DNA of 64,000 nucleotides, from positions 31,685,986 through 31,749,985 of the forward strand of contig CAIIXF020000004.1 of assembly GCA_903813345.2 (NCBI GenBank), in the 5' to 3' direction. Position 1 is the first letter of the stretch. Each line of letters opens with the position of its first letter. The notes under the pieces are model-generated. The model was not told the origin of the DNA. It searched no databases and was given only the letters and a program-made list of their open reading frames with translations. The DNA comes from Owenia fusiformis (Eukaryota; Annelida; Polychaeta; Sabellida; Oweniidae). Of the stretch, positions 1 through 12,168 are shown piece by piece. Both the position numbers and the translations under genes were made by a program.

Positions 1-2
1 AA

Positions 3-3000
3 GACAAGGACTTTTTCCGCGATCTCGTTTCACGTCTAGCCAAAACCATAGGCACAACACTCGGAGAAGCGTTCAAAAAGCTCTTAGCAAAGGTAATACA
101 CATTTTATGATACATATATGATACAAATCTTATTTGGTTGATGCTGATCTAAGAAAAAATAATTAGAAAACAGCATTTGAAATACAGAGTGCATGTCCAT
201 TTTTCACAAAGTATATGTTTTAAATAGCTTTTGAATTAAACGATGGTGTATGATTGATAAATGAGCCATGTGATTAAAACAACTACGTCATCTTTCATTG
301 AAATTGGTAACAATTTTATATACAAAAATTGACGGATCGAAACTATTATTTCAGTAATGAGCTGTTATCTAATGAAATAATGATATGTATCAATCAATTT
401 ATTACAATGGAGATCAGAAGTAAGACCTCACTATGGCGAAAGGCTGAAAATATGTATAGAGTCATTTTAATATACACGTAAATTCTGAATTGATCAATGT
501 CTGAATTAACCAATACTAAGATTGTGTCATTTTTTTAAACGTCAATCGAGGAATATGTGGTCCAACAATTCTCCTAGTGAACGAGTGTCCAAACTTATTT
601 GCAATATACTACGTGATTTTTCTAAATATGCTTTAGTATCATTGCATCAAAACTGTATATTTCAGAAATAAAAGAATATACAAAATGTAATATTTTGAAC
701 AAACGAAACAAAGTACATGTCAAACATGAGGATATAAGACATTCTAATTTCAATTGAAAAGCAGCTTATTTGTTTGATTTGAAATATAAATGTGTAATGG
801 ATATTTCGATATTAAATTATGCACTTTTTAGTGGAGTAGTTCAGTAGTCGTCGGGGATGTTCCCATGGTCGACGTCAATGAATCGCCTACGACTATAGCC
901 TATAACCCGAGAAAGAAACACAAAGATCTTGATCCTAGCAAACGAGAGGTGAGTTATATATTTTTATTTATTCATGTGTCACAGTAAATATTCGTCTATA
1001 CTAAAAACCCGAGTACGAAAGAAAGACTATCCGAGAATGTGTTTCTAAGATGGTCGCATCATGGGTCTACGTTAGATATTGTCAAAAGTAGAAATCCGAG
1101 GGGTGATTCAAAAGTAATGGACAAGGTTTAGTAGACATACTAAATATTACCTTATAAGTATAATATTCTTACAAGCATTAGATCATTCGATTATCTACCA
1201 AGAGTCAAATTCTTATTTAGCTGCATTTAATATTGTTTTACCTATGCGTAAGCATTTTAACTAGGGTAAGCATTATGCGTGAGCTTTTTGTCATTTCTGA
1301 TTTCATGTTAATGACTCAAATTCTGTTAATAAATCGTTATTTATATTGTGTAAATTGATTTTTATTCCGAATGATGCATATATCTTACTTATCTAACTTA
1401 TTAGTTGAACGTACATTTGAACACACCTGACATCTTTTAGTATAAATGCATGTGCTACATTTGAGTGATATCCGTCATGCGCAAAGCGTAGTTAGAAAAT
1501 TTTGATTCACCGCAACCATGATCATGGTACCATAACTTACTGGTCTGCAATGACATTAGCTTTTTTAGCACTATTAAGATGTGCAGAAGTTACTGTAAAA
1601 ATTCCTTTACATTTTAACCCTTCTAGAGACTTGAGCAGGAGAGATGTTTCATTCGTTAACGAGCCTTGTATGAAGGTCATGCAAAAATATTCCAAAACAG
1701 ATGCAATCGGGACTGGTGTTGAAATAGTAATAGGATGTACAAATCAAAAAGTCTGTGCTGTGTGTGCAATGAAAAACAATTTGAAATTGAACAACAATGT
1801 AAATTCCCCTCTGTTTCAGTTACAAGATATGGTACTTTGTTATCTAGACAATTGTTCATTGATCACACGCGGACTAATTTATCGTTGATAGGAGTTAATC
1901 CAGTAAACTACTGTGGTCATAGTTATAGGATAGATGGGTGGTCAGTTGGTGCTATGGCATCAATGGCCGAATGGGAGTTACAACTCTTAGGACGACGGTC
2001 TAGTGACTGTTTCAAAAGATACAAAATAAAGAGTAAAAATTCAAATGGAATCGTCAAGGAAGACTCACATGTCATTCTGTGTGCTTGTATATATATTTTT
2101 GTACAAGTCACTGGCCTTCAGATTATGTGATGTTGTTTCAGTTGATCACAAAATTATTCTTGGAATTTTATACCAAAATGACAAACTGACACTTGTACAT
2201 TAAATAATACATAGCACAATAAAATGTATAGCATTTTAGTTTGTCCCATACAAATATATCCATGGATATTGAATATTTAGTTTAATACCATATTCTAGTA
2301 GTTTTTACTCATTTCCAGGGTCAAATTGAAGTTGACAAAACAAATGTTGTGGCAACTGGATTCCCAGATGAACAGACACTACAAGGTAACCACTACATTT
2401 AAAATTATTTGGAAGAATGTTTATTTCAGCAAACCGAGTCAGTGGTAACACCCCAGTCATATTTGTCGCACGGCGGCCGCAAGTCGACCGCAGATCTATT
2501 AAATCGGTGAATTACTGCGGCGATCGTAGAAAAACTACGCTCGCCTTGCGGCCTCCGTACGGCGTATCCAGTTCTGTACAGGCCGCAGGGTCGCCGTAGA
2601 AATTATAAATCGGAGTTATAATATTAATATTCTGAGGTCCCCGTAGAAATCAACTGGCTCAACAAGATTGAATCATTATTTGTCAATGTTTCACGATCAC
2701 TTTTCATTTGATATTACATCCTAGCACTATGAATAACATTTATAAAGTGTCCCGATGTAAATTAAATGAAAAAAGTATTATTTATCAACAGAAATTCAAA
2801 ATTCACCGTGCGGCTGCCGTGGGAAATGTGACTGCAAAGGTATGAGAGCGCAGAAATTCCACGGCGAGCGTAGAAATGTTACACCCCCAGTCACATTTGT
2901 CGTACGGAGGCCGTGCGTCGACCGCAGATCGATTAAATCCTTGCGGCCTCCGTACGGCGTATCCAGTTTTTTATAGGCCGCAGGGTCGCCATAGAAATTA

Positions 3001-6000
3001 TAACTCGGAGTTATGATATTTGTTCATTTCTGAGGTCCCCGTAGAAATCAACTGGCTCAACAAGATTGAATCATTATATGTCAATGTTTCACGATCACTT
3101 TTCATTTGATATTACATCCTAGCACTATGAATAACATTTATAAATTGTCCTGATGTAAATAAAATGAAAAAAGTATAAAAAATCAACAGAAATTTAAAAT
3201 TCACCGTGCGGCTGCCGTGGGAAATGTGACTGCAGAAGTATGAGAGCGCAGAAATTCCACGGCGAGCGTAGAAATGTTACTGGCCCCAGAAATGATAGAC
3301 CGCAAGGTCGCCGTAGGAAATGTGACTGGGATGTAATATGAATAATCTCTAGAGCACAATTCACAAACACTGTTATGACCAAAATCCCGATGGAGACAAA
3401 CCAAGTTGTAAAGTTATTTTATATTTCGTTAATTGAGGCTTCAGATGCAACATGGGAATAAACAATCATATTTTAAGTCATGTGATTAACTCTTATCCAT
3501 GAGAAAACGAGAACCATTTCAAGTATATATTAAACATAATAAATCTTTAATTAGTCTGATATTAACCTATAAGCTATTCAAAATGACGCATGGGTATGTC
3601 AAAATAAAAAAAATAAATTCTTATATGCATTAGTAAAATGTCTGTTGTATGTTATTTTGTTACTTACACCCCAGTCACATTTCCTACGGCGACCTTGCGG
3701 TCTATCATTTCTGCGGCCAGTAGCTTTTCTACGCTCGCCGCAGAATTTCTGCGCTCTCATACTTTTGCAGTCACATTTCCCACGGCAGCCGCACGGTGAA
3801 TTTTAAATTTCTATTGATAAATAATAGTTTTTTTTCATTTTATTTACATCAGGACAATTTATAAATGTTATTCAAAGTGCTAGGATGTAATATCAAATGA
3901 AAAGTGATCGTGAAACATTGACAAATAATGATTCAATCTTGTTGAGACAGTTGATTTCTACGGGGACCTCAGAAATGAACAAATATTATACCTCCGAGTT
4001 ATAATTTCTACGCCTTCCCTGCGGCCTGTAAAAATCTGCATACGCCGTACGGAGGCCGCAAGGCGAGCGTAGTTTTTCTACGCTCGCCGCAGAAATTCAC
4101 CGATTTAATTGTTCTGCGGTCGACTTGCGGCCGCCGTGCGACAAATGTGACTGGGGTGTTAAAGGTCGACGTCCAATTGCACTACCACATGGATACCTTT
4201 TTCTCTGAAAATTAAGAATATTAGTTGATACGAGAATCTACATACTCACATTCTAATATTATTAGAAAAATAATTGTCCTTCGTCAATTACTATTTGTCT
4301 GATTTTGCAAACTCTTCTTGATGTCTAGCGGTAGCAAGCCAATAGGTTTTGTCATTCATGATACATCACTCTACTATACTTAACCCCTAGAAATGCATAA
4401 GATACTCTGTTTGTCCAATTGTATTGTTTAGTATATTTTTGAAAGTACCTTATTAACATCTAACGTCATCCGATAAACCATTCATAAGGAACAGACAAAT
4501 AAAAACAAATACACATTCATTAGTAATAAACCAAATGGGTTGCTCATGAACACCAAATGCAAGGTATAGTAGAGTGACATACCTTGATGGTTTAAATGGA
4601 ACTGCAACGTGAATGTTAATTTCTTATTTATGAAACATCTACCTCCTAGGTTGACCTCGTCCTACTTAAAAGTGTTATCATGTTTCTTATAACATTCAAT
4701 ATCATTTCAAGGGATATACATGTTACCTGTCTCAAATGATAATATGTATTTTGCAAGACTTTTTAAACTTTATTTCAAGAATAAAACATATATACAGGAT
4801 AGTTACATTGTTAACTTTCTGTAGGCTACAGCTTTCCTTTTCAAAATATGCATGTATACTTCCAGTTTTTTCTCTATTAAAAATTTGTATTGCCCCCTGG
4901 CTATTACAACTTCTTTATAATTTGTATACAGGGTGTCCCGAATGTATGGGGCCCCCCCTAGGCAGAAATATACCAGTGTCGTCATAGTATGTGTCATATA
5001 TCATTTTAAAGCTTATCCAAAGTTACATTGATTCGCCAAGTATCATGGTTCAACTCTCAAATGTGAAAAAATTACAGGCATTTCAAAATTTAGTGTTTGG
5101 TCAAAATTAAGTTCAATTTTACACCAAATCACTAGTCAAAGTGTCCTCACGGGCCATCTTAACAGCAGCAATTTTTTTCGGGTCGGATGGATATTGAGTT
5201 GGAAAAAGAGAATGATGAGGGTAGAAACTCTAAGGAAACTCTTCTAAAGTGCCTTAACAGGTTTTAAGAGGGTTATAAAATTCCACACCCCTATTTGAGG
5301 GGCTTTTAAGGTCATATCTGAAAATAATTGCTGCTGTTAACATGGCCAAGGGGGGACTCATTGACTAGTAATGTGGTGTAAAATTGAACTTTATTTTGAC
5401 AAAACACTAACTTTTAAAATGACTGTAACTTTTTCCCATTTGGGAGTTAAACCATGATACTTGGCAAATCAATGTAACTTTGGATAAGCTTTAAAATGAT
5501 ATATGACACATACTATGAGGACACTGGAATATGTCTACCTAGGGGGGCCCCATACTTTCGGGACACCCTGTACTTATTTATTTTGCAAGAGTTACATTAA
5601 GCTTAACATAATTGTAGATGACATTGACAGAGAAATCCGAATAATTCTCATCGGATTGAAAGGATCCGGAAAAAGCAGTACTGGAAATACCATCCTAGGA
5701 GGAGGCAAGGAATTTAAGACATGTCTGCCGTCAACAAGTATCAATACAATGCCAGAATACAGACGTACAGTGATTAGCGGAAAGGAAGTGCTGGTTGTAG
5801 ACACACCTGGGTTTTCAGCTTCGTATGAGAGTGTGGATGAACGTATTAAGAATCTAGCGACGTGTGTTGGTGACATTCCTCGTGGTCCACATATTTTCTG
5901 TTTTGTCTTAAATGTCTCCCTTTTCACACAAGACGACCAGAAAACAGTGGAAATTATACAAAGAGTATTCGGGAAAGAAATGTTTGAGCATACCATCTTG

Positions 6001-6267
6001 GTAATTACCCATGGCGATGACATGGAAGCAGATGGAATTGAGCTCGAAGACGTTTTTCGTGATGCGCCTTCTGAAATAAAGGAACTCCGTCGCGAATGTG
6101 GAAATAGGGAAGTCGTCATCAATAACAGATCATCCAATCGACAATCCGAAGCTACAAAATTGATGGACGGGATTGTTGGATGGGGGTTGGATCAAAAAAA
6201 GTACACTAACAAACCAAATACTAATGTATCGAGTTGGTGGTCCAAGTCGGTATTTGGGAGAAAATAG
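3..6267 (+). CDS. AIG1/GIMAP-family GTPase, 3' four exons (5' end outside window)
   Basis: Exons are 3-92, 832-948, 2319-2385 and 5618-6267. All junctions are GT-AG, the phases agree (0, 0, 1), and the stop is TAG. The first exons give about 91 residues with an amphipathic start (DKDFFRDLVSRLAKTIG) and no domain I can name. The last exon is the AIG1 GTPase: G1 P-loop GLKGSGKSSTG, G3 DTPGFSAS, a G4-like THGDDME and a G5-like NNRSSN. It ends in a basic, aromatic tail (SSWWSKSVFGRK). At ~215 residues the exon holds the whole G domain, with little of the helical extension seen in longer GIMAPs. The family binds GTP and usually acts at membranes; it is linked to lymphocyte survival in vertebrates and to immune responses in molluscs. 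An AATAAA at 6323-6328 could end the message. The family call is firm; the N-terminal exons are a model that needs transcript support. Confidence 0.85.
93..831 (+). other. Intron of the GIMAP-like gene, no recognised content
   Basis: AT-rich intron between the exons ending at 92 and starting at 832. I see no ORF, tandem repeat or terminal inverted repeat in it. Confidence 0.5.
1490..2130 (+). mobile_element. Fossil tyrosine-recombinase gene (DIRS/Crypton-like)
   Basis: The conceptual products at 1502-1888 and 1735-2130 together look like a tyrosine recombinase of the kind carried by DIRS-like or Crypton elements. The first has LAFLALLRCAEVTV, a SKTD segment and a CAVC segment; the second has CGHSYRID, then EWELQLLGRRSSDCFKRY, the usual C-terminal catalytic neighbourhood. 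It lies in an intron of the GIMAP-like gene in the sense direction. The gene is broken, with about one or two breaks, and no element ends or reverse transcriptase are visible, so this is an old fragment. DIRS or Crypton origin cannot be settled here. Confidence 0.65.
2449..2881. mobile_element. CpG-rich MITE, copy 1 (one end missing)
   Basis: The left end CACCCCAGTCATATTTGTCG is preceded by TAA. Inside are alternating CpG-rich blocks (CGGCGGCCGCAAGTCGACCG and similar) and an AT-rich centre nearly identical to copy 2. It runs straight into copy 2 and lacks its own far terminus, which suggests unequal exchange between neighbouring copies. Confidence 0.65.
2882..3333. mobile_element. CpG-rich MITE, copy 2
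   Basis: Begins CACCCCCAGTCACATTTGTC after TTA and ends AAATGTGACTGGGATG before TAA. This gives TIRs of about 16 bp and a possible 3-bp TWA target duplication, as in PIF/Harbinger-type MITEs. No coding capacity. The superfamily is an inference from the TSD. Confidence 0.65.
3667..4158. mobile_element. CpG-rich MITE, copy 3 (inverted, complete)
   Basis: 492 bp with TIR CACCCCAGTCACATTT at the left and its complement AAATGTGACTGGGGTG at the right. TTA lies on both sides (3664-3666 and 4159-4161). It is inverted relative to copies 1 and 2. This best-preserved copy defines the family ends. Confidence 0.75.
4929..5570. mobile_element. Foldback mariner-like MITE, copy A
   Basis: 642 bp, TIR CAGGGTGTCCCGAA at the left and complement at the right, flanked by TA (4927-4928, 5571-5572). 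The inverted repeats reach far inward (more than 200 bp, imperfect), so single strands would fold into a long hairpin. No transposase. The right end is 47 bp from the acceptor of the last GIMAP exon. Confidence 0.8.
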
Positions 6268-6322
6268 TTCCTCCGGTCTCATGGTTCCGATTTCAAAAGA
6301 TTATGTACAGACAATATGAAGT

Positions 6323-6328
6323 AATAAA
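6323..6328 (+). terminator. Candidate poly(A) signal of the GIMAP-like gene
   Basis: AATAAA 56 bases after the stop codon; the only canonical signal this close on the sense strand. Confidence 0.45.
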
Positions 6329-6649
6329 TATCACGTTTCTATAATTAATAACCAGTACATTTCAACACGAGATTATTAATTTTGAGAGTGAATGTTTATC
6401 CATCTAGTAGTTTTCATATTATAACAAATGTTCATTTACATGTACGTACATCGCGAACATTAATTAAATACAAATTAAACCTACACAAATTAAATAAATA
6501 CTGTAAAATAGCCTGTAAAAATGCATTACGAAATATTATAGTATTCATCTTGAACTGCCCGTGATATGCTAATTGTTGATAGAATATTAATTAGTTTAGC
6601 CATTACCAATGCTGTATACTTAGACCAAGAGACTATCTGTAAGGCAATA

Positions 6650-7292
6650 CAGGGTGTCCCGAAAGTATGGGGCCCCCCCTAGGTAGACATATTCCAGTGT
6701 CCTCATGGTATGTGTCATATATCATTTTAAAGCTTATCCAAAGTTACATTGATTTGCCAAGTATCATGGTTTAACTCCCAAATGGGAAAAAGTTACAGTC
6801 ATTTTAAAAGTTAGTGTTTTGTCAAAATAAAGTTCAATTTTACACCACATTACTAGTCAATGAGTCCCCCCTTGGCCATGTTAACAGCAGCAATTATTTT
6901 CAGATATGACCTTAAAAGCCCCTCAAATAGGGGTGTGGAATTTTATAACCCTCTTAAAACCTGTTAAGGCACTTTAGAAGAGTTTCCTTAGAGTTTCTAC
7001 CCTCATCATTCTCTTTTTCCAACTCAATATCCATCCGACCCGAAAAAAATTGCTGCTGTTAAGATGGCCCGTGAGGACACTTTGACTAGTGATTTGGTGT
7101 AAAATTGAACTTAATTTTGACCAAACACTAAATTTTGAAATGCCTGTAATTTTTTCACATTTGAGAGTTGAACCATGATACTTGGCGAATCAATGTAACT
7201 TTGGATAAGCTTTAAAATGATATATGACACATACTATGACGACACTGGTATATTTCTGCCTAGGGGGGGCCCCATACATTCGGGACACCCTG
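6650..7292. mobile_element. Foldback mariner-like MITE, copy B
   Basis: 643 bp, same family as the element at 4929 but in the opposite orientation and almost identical over its length. TA on both sides (6648-6649, 7293-7294). The near-identity points to recent movement or to gene conversion between the two copies. Confidence 0.8.
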
Positions 7293-7311
7293 TATTGTAT
7301 TTTCAGGAAAG

Positions 7312-7606
7312 GATATTTATATCGATACGGTGAACTGAATTCAATAATATTTTTTCTCTTAAACCAATTATAGAAGACATTCTGTAAAAAGGCGGTCTTT
7401 TATGTAATGTTGACTGATTTAATGCGAAAATTATTGATTTATATTTTATATAACTGTTTTTGTTAACATTTTTTGTTTTTTAGAGCAATTATTTTTTGTT
7501 CCTTTCTACGAATTCTTGAGAATAAAATAAAATGTCTTTCCTTACCTTGTTGGAACAAAATAGCATATACAACATATTCTTAGACCTCTCAATATTATAG
7601 TTATAG
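7312..7606 (+). repeat. Dispersed repeat, left arm of a 3.9-kb inverted pair
   Basis: Matches the reverse complement of 10873-11166 over its whole length with scattered differences. Shared blocks include ATCGATACGGTGAACTGAAT and CTCTTAAACCAATTAT. A more diverged direct copy lies at 10558-10745. No coding signal. Confidence 0.75.
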
Positions 7607-7611
7607 TTCCG

Positions 7612-7870
7612 ATTAACCTCCCATATAAAATCAATATGGCGGCACCAGGCGAGTCGAATGGATCAGTCCATTTCTAGTTCAGTTCATTAAAATTGTCTTG
7701 GAGATAAAGTAATCCGTTTATAATAAATCTGGAACCATAATTGAGAGCGTGATTGTTCAAAGAATACATGTGCAACAGCCAATATAAATTCTTGTATAAG
7801 AAATGTTTTGTTTCATTTGGAGGATATTTCATATGCCAAGCTGTGTGCTAATAGGGATGTTGAAGCTATT
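7612..7870 (+). repeat. Dispersed repeat shared with 52782-53125
   Basis: The segment containing AATATGGCGGCACCAGGCGA and CATATGCCAAGCTGTGTGCT reappears inverted at 52782-53125. That places a two-copy family in the 5' flank region here and in Tudor-gene intron 7. No TIR or ORF recognised. Confidence 0.65.
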
Positions 7871-7897
7871 CGGAATCTGAAAGTGAGCTTTATGCAA

Positions 7898-8032
7898 TGG
7901 TCAAATTTGCTCCAATTTTCACTAAGGCGCCCGGCCGATTGAGTATTTTGTTCATAATTGAATACACTACATATATTGAACAAAACGCTCAATTGGCCGG
8001 GCGTCGGCCGATGGATCGGAGCAAATGTGACC
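7898..8032. mobile_element. Short palindromic MITE
   Basis: About 135 bp with ends GGTCAAATTTGCTCC and GGAGCAAATGTGACC. CpG-rich inner arms (GGCGCCCGGCCGATTGAG and its near complement) flank an AT-rich loop. TGCA occurs on both sides within a few bases, but the exact TSD is unclear. Confidence 0.55.
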
Positions 8033-9059
8033 CAGGCATGCATTACAGGGAAAATGAAAATCAGATTACAGGGGTCATTTCATAAGTTCAGTAGCATTAA
8101 AACTTTATTATAGGGTGTAATTGATAAATCAATAGGTTCAAAGCTAAAAACACAAAATGTGAACTCTTTAGAATATAGCAACATTAAAACATATTATCTA
8201 AACACAATTTAACCAAAACAAACATTTTAACCAAAATAATTTCAAGATGCTTTTCCAGATATGAGCTTTTCCAGATGTTGTAGTGGGTGGCGAATAGTGT
8301 ACCTACAACCTTAAAAGCATTGATGTGACCAATCACATTCTCTACACAACTCTGTTTACTCCCAATGTTCTGTTAAAAAGATCGGGTCTCCTAAAACACA
8401 ATTAGAGTAACCCCCTGATTTTTTCGTGTTATTTGATATAAAACAAGTTTGTTTATCAACTTACCAATTCTGAGGCTTGAATTAATTCGTTAACAGTATC
8501 AATTCGATGATTGTTCCTAGCCATGAATATCCACTTTCATCAGTAGAAATTAAAAATAAAATTTAAAAAGCCCGCTCAAATTTGTTCCAGTCTGATTGGC
8601 CTCTACCTTCAGTTTCAACAGATTGTTTTGGCTCAGAGAAGCCATATTTATTACTCCAAAAAACATTGTACATTGTTTTCAACTTATTGCGTTCAATTCT
8701 GACAGTTGGTTGTTCTGTTGGTTGTCCTGTTGATTTCCTCAATATATTGGTGATATTGTGCTTATGATTTGGTCTCAAGATATATCTAAGGTATATATCA
8801 TGTTTTATGAGCAATTATATTGGGACATTACTGATTGTCCAGAATAGAAATCTGGACGCCTGGATCTCTTTAAGCCGCTTACATTTTTACATAAATTGTG
8901 TACATTATATTAAAGTATGCATTGAATGTTGTAGAACCCTTAAGTAATAATTACAAATGATAACAATAAAAACATAAATATCGTATCTAAATGTAAAGGT
9001 TTTGACAGTCATTGTTTTTAAAAACTCAAGAACGTTTAACATAAAACGAAATTACCGGG

Positions 9060-10230
9060 AATTGTTTAGCGGGTGATATATATATCTCCCGCTAACCTCA
9101 GCGGGAGATATATATATTATAGGAATATCTTATGGTTTTGAAAAAATATCATTTATATCCATGAGTGGATATTGATATCTTCATGAGTGAGCGCATAAAA
9201 ATATAATTTGAGAAAAAAAATTGAAAAAATAATTGAAAAAAAATTGTGAAAAAATGTTGAATTTTTTTTTTGAAATTTTGAATTTTTAAAAAAGATATTT
9301 TTGAAAATAATTAAAGAATGAAAAATGAATTTTTTTTGAAAAAATTCTAAACCATCGAATATCACTTTTCAAACTATCGAATATCACTTTTTAAGACGTG
9401 ATATTCGATAGTTTAAAAGTGATATTCGATGGTTCGTGAATATTTTGCTAAAATATGATATCTTGATCCACATATCAAATATATCTTCATGTGATATTCG
9501 ATCAATTCGATCTACTTGGTATATGATAAAGCAGTTATTATTGGATATTGGGTTCATCCCTCGTGAGATATGCATATCTCCCTCTGGATAAACCCCATAT
9601 CCAAAACCTCCCAGTACATAACCCTTATTTATCCCATGCTTAATGTGTTATCTGTACTATAACAGCTATTGATATTTCTGATATTATTAAAATCCGTGTG
9701 ATATTTTCCAGAAAATCGTTTATCAAACTCATATGCGTGTGATATCGTTTATCTCACGCATATCCGTAGAAATGGTATTTATGACGAACTATATCATGTA
9801 CAGAAAGTAGTGCATATTACTGCCCAGTGAGTAAAGTACAAATCAAAATGGCCGGTGCAAATTAGTCTGACGAAGAATTGGCGAATTGTAATCATTGGAT
9901 AAACCCAATATCACATAATTTCTCGTGATATCATTTTATCGCCTCGTAGATATCAAATATCAACACTCATTCGCTTCGCTCACTCGTGTTGATATTTGAT
10001 ATGAACTCGGCGATAAAAATGATATCACTCAAAATCATGTGATATCCTGTATATATCCCGCTCGCCTCAGATATCAATAATATTCCCGCAAGTTATTTAC
10101 CTATAACATTACTAAGTTTGGAATAAATAAGGTAATTCACCCGTCGGATCACTGCGTTCCCTCGGGAAATATTGATACCATCTTTGTGATATTACACATA
10201 TCAAATCCCTCCTGGTGAATAACTAATTTA
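9060..10230. repeat. GATATC-rich palindromic region
   Basis: Dense recurrence of gatatt/gatatc words and short palindromes. Examples are the hairpin around 9069-9118 (GCGGGWGATATATATATCTCCCGC type) and repeated GTGATATTCGAT at 9357-9450. Segments near 10140 (AATTCACCCGTCGG) and 10220 (GGTGAATAACT) look like remnants of inverted ends. No ORF of interest; a decayed foldback element or satellite is likely. Confidence 0.5.
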
Positions 10231-10557
10231 TATCCTGCAGATACCACTGAGAATCGTCTCAATTATGGTTGTTAAGGTAATCTTAGTCTGGTACTCGACG
10301 CATGCCAGTAAAATAAGTGTTTTATCCAACACAAAAAAATATACAAAATACTCACACAAAATAGTTCACTAAGTGGAAAATCTTGGTAATGATTTTGATG
10401 AAATACATTTTCAAACCGATTATTAGACAGATTTCCTCAAATACATGCACTACATGTACCTCCTGATGCTTTAACTAATTATAAAAACATTAACATTTTG
10501 TCTGTACCCCTTACTAAGTGAATGACCATGGTAATTGCGGTGGACATCCATAAATAC

Positions 10558-10745
10558 AGAAAGGAGTGGTTTCGATACATGGTGAACTTTTTGAGCACGC
10601 GTTTCTCTTAAACCAGTCATCAAAACATTCTGAAAATTTATACATCGTTAATTTAATGGTCATCTTTTGGATGGTTACATTATAATTTGTCACTGGAACA
10701 AAACGACATAAACACAATGTGTTTAGGTGTCTCAATATCGTAATT
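10558..10745 (+). repeat. Diverged copy of the 7312-7606 repeat
   Basis: Shares TCTCTTAAACCA, CATTCTG and the GATACxxGGTGAACT block with 7312-7606 in the same order and orientation, but with many substitutions. Confidence 0.6.
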
Positions 10746-10872
10746 GTACAAAGGAAAGTTTGGTTGATTTAAAAAAGTATCTTGTTAATGAAATAAAATG
10801 TTTATCTTAATTTTAATGTATTTTGGAGGTTTTGTTTTAAGTTTTTGCATCAAAATTTCCTTTATATAACTG

Positions 10873-11166
10873 TAATATTGAGAGGTCTAAGCAAATGTTG
10901 TATATGCTATTTTGTTACAACAAGGTTCGGAAACACATTTTATTCCATTCTCAAGAATTGGTAGAAAGGAACAAAAACAATTGCACTAAAAAACAAAAAA
11001 TGTTAACAAAAATATATATAAATAATTTTGGCATTAAATTGTTGCCAATCAGTCAACATTACATAAAGGATCTGTTTTTTTTACAGAATGTTTTCAATAA
11101 TTGGTTTAAGAGAAAAACATTATTGAATTCAGTTCACCATATCGATACCTATCCTTTGATTTTCAT
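10873..11166 (-). repeat. Right arm of the 3.9-kb inverted repeat pair
   Basis: Reverse complement of 7312-7606 with scattered differences. The pair encloses about 3.3 kb that has no recognisable gene. Confidence 0.75.
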
Positions 11167-11939
11167 GCTCATGAATTTGATTTCTCATTGAACTAATTAA
11201 GAAGAATTTACTCTCCTGTAACTAGTATTGAGTCAGATACGCAAAATCTTAATATAATCCTTTTACAAAAAGTGAAATACAACTCGCATGCTTTTAACTA
11301 ACAGGGTAAAACGTTTGGGTAAAACTTGAAGCTAGTGGATGTTACATTTCCTTTTAGAAGCAGTCGGATTTCTAAACCGAGACAATAAGGCACATCTTTA
11401 ATCACGCATTTGGTCTTCGAGATACTTAATTAAATATAGTAGCACAGACGATTACACGACAACTGAGAAAAGAACATCTGTGCATGATCAAGTTGCCATG
11501 ACAACTGTTTTAAATACAGGTTGCTCAAAAACGTTCCAACTTTCCAATGTTTATTGGTGTTTGTTATAAGTCTATCTTTTGTATTTTTTCTGCCAAGTCT
11601 CATACCAGATATATTGGGAATAAGTAGAAATAACAAATGTTTTTCTTAGGACATAGAATTTTATTCTAAATATTAGCCTATATACAAATGTTCCTTTTAT
11701 GATATGAATATATAGCTACACAAGATATATCCAGAAATAGGATTTGGCAATACAATGAAGTTCAACGTGAATGGTGGATTTTTTCTCAATTTCATTTCTC
11801 AACCTGATAGAGTCATCGAAATTATGAAAAATATTTAATTAATTACTTTACAAAAATGTCTCATACTAATCTAATAAAAATTGTTAAATTCTCATTGAAT
11901 TAACATTTTCAACTTGTCTGACCGTCACTGACAAACTTG
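11167..11939. other. Intergenic, no recognised content
   Basis: AT-rich spacer between the inverted repeat arm and the end of PSMB7. I see no gene, tandem repeat or element ends. Confidence 0.4.
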
Positions 11940-11945
11940 TTTATT
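11940..11945 (-). terminator. Candidate PSMB7 poly(A) signal
   Basis: AATAAA on the minus strand, 224 bases past the PSMB7 stop codon. Confidence 0.45.
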
Positions 11946-12168
11946 TTCAGTTTCACTGGTATCTGAGTGTTTTTATCCCTGGGCAGTGATAAAAGACTTA
12001 CACACATGGGATACATTTAGCAGGCTTCATTCTTATGTTTTAGAAAAAATTATTTCATTTACCCACGTACATTCAATTTCAATCAAAATAACTGAAAAAG
12101 TGATTATCATGAGATAAGTGAAATGTCAAATGTTTCGAATGTTGCTATTTGCTTGGCAGTTATACTGC

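Noticed and set aside
5592-6137. 181-residue minus-strand frame
   Set aside because: Antisense shadow of the AIG1 GTPase exon.
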